A stretch of 64,000 nucleotides of DNA. It comes from Emergomyces orientalis (Eukaryota; Ascomycota; Eurotiomycetes; Onygenales; Ajellomycetaceae). Both the position numbers and the translations under genes were made by a program. Of the stretch, positions 61,842-64,000 are shown in pieces (position 1 is the first letter of the stretch; each line of letters begins with the position of its first letter). The stretch is taken from contig MOWL01000067.1 in the NCBI GenBank assembly GCA_002110485.1, forward strand, positions 2,480,001 through 2,544,000, read 5' to 3'. The notes beneath the pieces were generated by a model. That model ran no database searches, was not told where the DNA came from, and saw only the letters and a program-made list of their open reading frames with translations.

Positions 61842-62598
61842 GGCCTCTCATTGCAAACGGCAAGCTGTCATTCAAACGACTTACATCGAGCAGGACGGTG
61901 CTCATGAACGCGTTCCGCGTCGGTTTCTGCATACTGCGCGAAACTAGATCGGTATGTTTTGGTAGAGCTAGTGGGTTCACAAAGCACGTCGGAAAGCTTG
62001 ATACGATGGATAAACTCGCTATATCCCGATTGACGTCAAAATTCCCTTGTAACATGTGATATATGGCCGCAGAATTGATATGCCCCTGCGAGCAGCAGCC
62101 CTCGAGAAAGAGAAAGATGCCAAACTCGGAGTCGACCCGGACAATATAGCACTGCGCCGCCCCAGGGGTGGGACTACCATTTTGAAATCACAGCTGCTGC
62201 TAACTGTGCAGTTTGAACCGGGGAAATGCTGTGTAGCCACGTCTGTAAACATTCTCAAACGTAAATTTGTAAACGTAAAGAGATCAACGAGCAAGGTTTG
62301 TTTTGCCATACGATTCCCTTGACCATTCTGAGCTCATTATCCTCTATTGGGTATTGCCTCCCTTAGCAGATCGCCCCCTGACTCTCCCCGTTAGAGCAGC
62401 AGCGGTTCGGCGAGCAGGGACCAACAGTTGTCAAATGCAAGAGCCAGGTTCCGAGGGGTATAGAAGAAGATATATATCTAAATTTTTATAAGAAATGAGG
62501 TGTTGTTGAGCTCTGGTCGACAAAGAGCTGTATGTATAAAATATATAGGAGTATACATATTTTAAGGAGTCGTATATAAATGGTATATGTATATCTCG

Positions 62599-62602
<4 letters not shown>

Positions 62603-62631
<29 letters not shown>
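62603..62631. repeat. (AT)n microsatellite
   Basis: About 14 dinucleotide copies followed by GTGCAACGG. Confidence 0.9.
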
Positions 62632-62633
<2 letters not shown>

Positions 62634-62990
62634 CAACGGAATAGTCCCAAGAAAAGGACAAATTCTGAATGGAAGAGAAGAAGAAGTAGAAGAGAAGATT
62701 CCTACCAGGATGCTTTAAGGGTATATATAGCTTACCTAATGATCTCCCGGGTGATTTCCGTAGAGATTCACCTGGTAGGCTGCAGCATGAATGCATGCCT
62801 CCTCTTTTCTACATAGTAGGGAAATATGAATGATAGGATGAGATTAGTGAAAGGCCCAAAGTGGTTCGTTCATGAATTGTGCAACCATCTTCCCAAGGGA
62901 CTCCCGTCTGTTTACTGCCACATATAACAAAGACCGCAGTCTGCGCCAGGGGGATGGTGGGGTGAATTGCCAGCGCGTAAGCACTTGTTA

Positions 62991-63028
62991 GCAGTAGCAG
63001 TAGCAGTAGCAGCAGTAGTAGCAGTAGC
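62991..63028. repeat. (GCAGTA)n / AGC-AGT trinucleotide repeat
   Basis: An interrupted run of GCA and GTA triplets. In one minus-strand frame it would give poly-Leu, but no gene supports that frame. Confidence 0.9.
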
Positions 63029-63464
63029 TCATCAAACGCATTGATGCAGTCAGCAACAAAAGGAAGGGGAAAGCGGGTCAAGGCAGTTATTTTGCATATT
63101 GCATGAATACGTAACTTTATATTAAACTCTCAAAGAATTCGGTCATAGTAGAGATAACTAAATGCCACTCTCAAGGCGAAATAGCACCAATGGTATGGCC
63201 CCCAATCCGTGATTGACTGGCCTGGGGAATCCAATGGCTCAAAGACATTATGATCGGCTTTTTTGATTTGAATTAATCCGACACATCCGGTATTCCGCAT
63301 CTTTGATGGTTCTGTATTCAGTCATCCCTCTGACCATCGCACCCTCTGTCGTGGATGCATACAAAGATATGACAGAGCCAACCAGTCCTCCTCTCCAATC
63401 AGCGTAATAATGAAAATAAGAGTTAGCGAATCGTCGGTTTCATTCAGCCCCAATCTAATTCCAA

Positions 63465-63499
<35 letters not shown>
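63465..63499. repeat. (AAT)n microsatellite
   Basis: About 11 trinucleotide copies, followed by degenerate AAT-like units to about 63515. Confidence 0.9.
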
Positions 63500-63500
<1 letters not shown>

Positions 63501-63910
63501 AATAAATACTAATAAAAGTAAACTCACTCTTTCAACCTCAGCGTGGAAAGTGTACGTAGCGTCATGATATGGAAATCGATTAGAGGCTGAAAGGCATCCG
63601 CGAACGTTTTCCCCAAGCCACGCTAGTTAACAACAGTCAGCCCAAAGGGCCAAAAACGCCAAGAGACTGACTGGGTGATCTCGATGTCAGCCCCGCATCC
63701 AGCAGAATATCAATAGGACATGCCGCGGTGATTTTTCGACGCAGATGAGAGAACTGGAGTGATAACCGGAGAGCCTTTTCCATTTTAAATATGTATAAAA
63801 CCTTCCAATTGCTCTAGCAAAAAGTTCAAAATTCACTTCTTTTCCAAAATAACCATCAACTTAGTTCCTCCCCAGAGAAAGCTATCAATATTTTATCTAT
63901 ATCTGCAGCT

Positions 63911-64000
63911 ATGGCCTCCAAAGAAATCCACTTCCTTGCCACGTTGAAGCCATTACCAGGCAAAATGGATGAAGTGAGTAACTACATGCCACTATATACA
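63911..64000 (+). CDS. Small ABM-like (dimeric alpha/beta barrel) protein, first exon only
   Basis: ATG at 63911, 21 codons, then a GTGAGT donor at 63974; the rest is beyond the window. The start (KEIHFLATLKPLPGKMDE) has the first beta strand and P-G-K turn typical of antibiotic-biosynthesis-monooxygenase-like (ABM) domains. These are small cytosolic oxygenase-fold or degradative proteins. With only 21 residues the family call is tentative. TATA-like TATGTATAAAA at about 63789 and a pyrimidine-rich leader support a real start. Confidence 0.55.
   Translation, partial: MASKEIHFLATLKPLPGKMDEVSNYMPLYT

Larger units (their letters stand above)
58835..63910. other. Gene-poor 5-kb region with simple repeats
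   Basis: No frame longer than about 120 codons and none with a recognisable family. The longest (61606-61947, + and 62431-62796, -) are interrupted by low-complexity or microsatellite DNA. A 78-codon ATG frame at 60476-60712 (+) has no support. The region starts with the Rgd1-like promoter and ends with the promoter of the gene at 63911. It could contain non-coding RNA or degenerate repeats that cannot be judged by eye. Confidence 0.5.

Noticed and set aside
61606..61947. 113-codon frame containing a poly-Lys run
   Set aside because: The Lys run is the 26-nt poly(A) tract; no family similarity on either side.
62431..62796. 121-codon minus-strand frame with Ile-Tyr repeats
   Set aside because: Created by the (AT)n microsatellite.
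62991..63028. CRISPR-like short repeats
   Set aside because: Simple triplet microsatellite without spacers, and the genome is fungal.

Overview
This is nuclear DNA of a filamentous ascomycete: genes carry many short GT-AG introns, both strands are used, there are no operons, and the proteins read as Eurotiomycetes. The order SLA2 - alpha-box mating-type gene - COX13 - APN2, with APC5 nearby, is the conserved mating-type (MAT) neighbourhood of that class. The protein sequences look most like Onygenales (the order of Histoplasma, Blastomyces, Coccidioides). The species cannot be named from the sequence alone. The window is the MAT1-1 (alpha) allele of the MAT locus and its flanks.

Layout. 1-2750 (+) is the 3' part of an ankyrin-repeat protein with a STAND-type N-terminus. 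3616-6518 (+) encodes an Nvj2-like SMP-domain lipid-transfer protein. 7565-11866 (+) is SLA2/END4 in 12 exons. A gene-poor 4.4 kb follows, holding a roughly 607 bp terminal-inverted-repeat element. On the minus strand come MAT1-1-1 (16262-17539), a seven-exon gene of unknown function (18377-19773, positional candidate for MAT1-1-4), an eight-exon Asterix/WDR83OS-family gene (20919-21966) and five-exon COX13 (22564-23484). APN2 (23865-26166) starts divergently from COX13. Then come MED12/SRB8 (28788-34188, +), a CIA30/NDUFAF1 homologue (35316-36581, +), ADE1 (37063-38135, -), APC5 (38591-41326, +), eIF1/SUI1 (41953-42853, +), an EOS1 homologue (44738-46051, -), a GH47 alpha-mannosidase (46906-48708, +), an MBA1/mL45-like mitochondrial protein (50326-51638, +), a sodium:solute symporter (52480-55400, -) and an F-BAR/RhoGAP protein of the Rgd1 type (56085-58834, -). 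58835-63910 is gene-poor and rich in simple repeats. The first exon of a small ABM-like gene starts at 63911 and runs off the end.

Most genes here are housekeeping genes (endocytosis, mediator, APC/C, purine synthesis, respiration, DNA repair) held together by synteny around MAT rather than by a shared pathway. MAT1-1-1 is the mating-type regulator. The exon models below were built by hand from splice signals and reading frame. Except for the left-edge gene, the EOS1 N-terminus and one MED12 junction, each model closes into an exact multiple of three.

The most unusual features are two minus-strand genes split into tiny exons between MAT1-1-1 and COX13, an 8-nt exon in COX13, a 1008-nt intron in the symporter, and the inverted-repeat element beside MAT.
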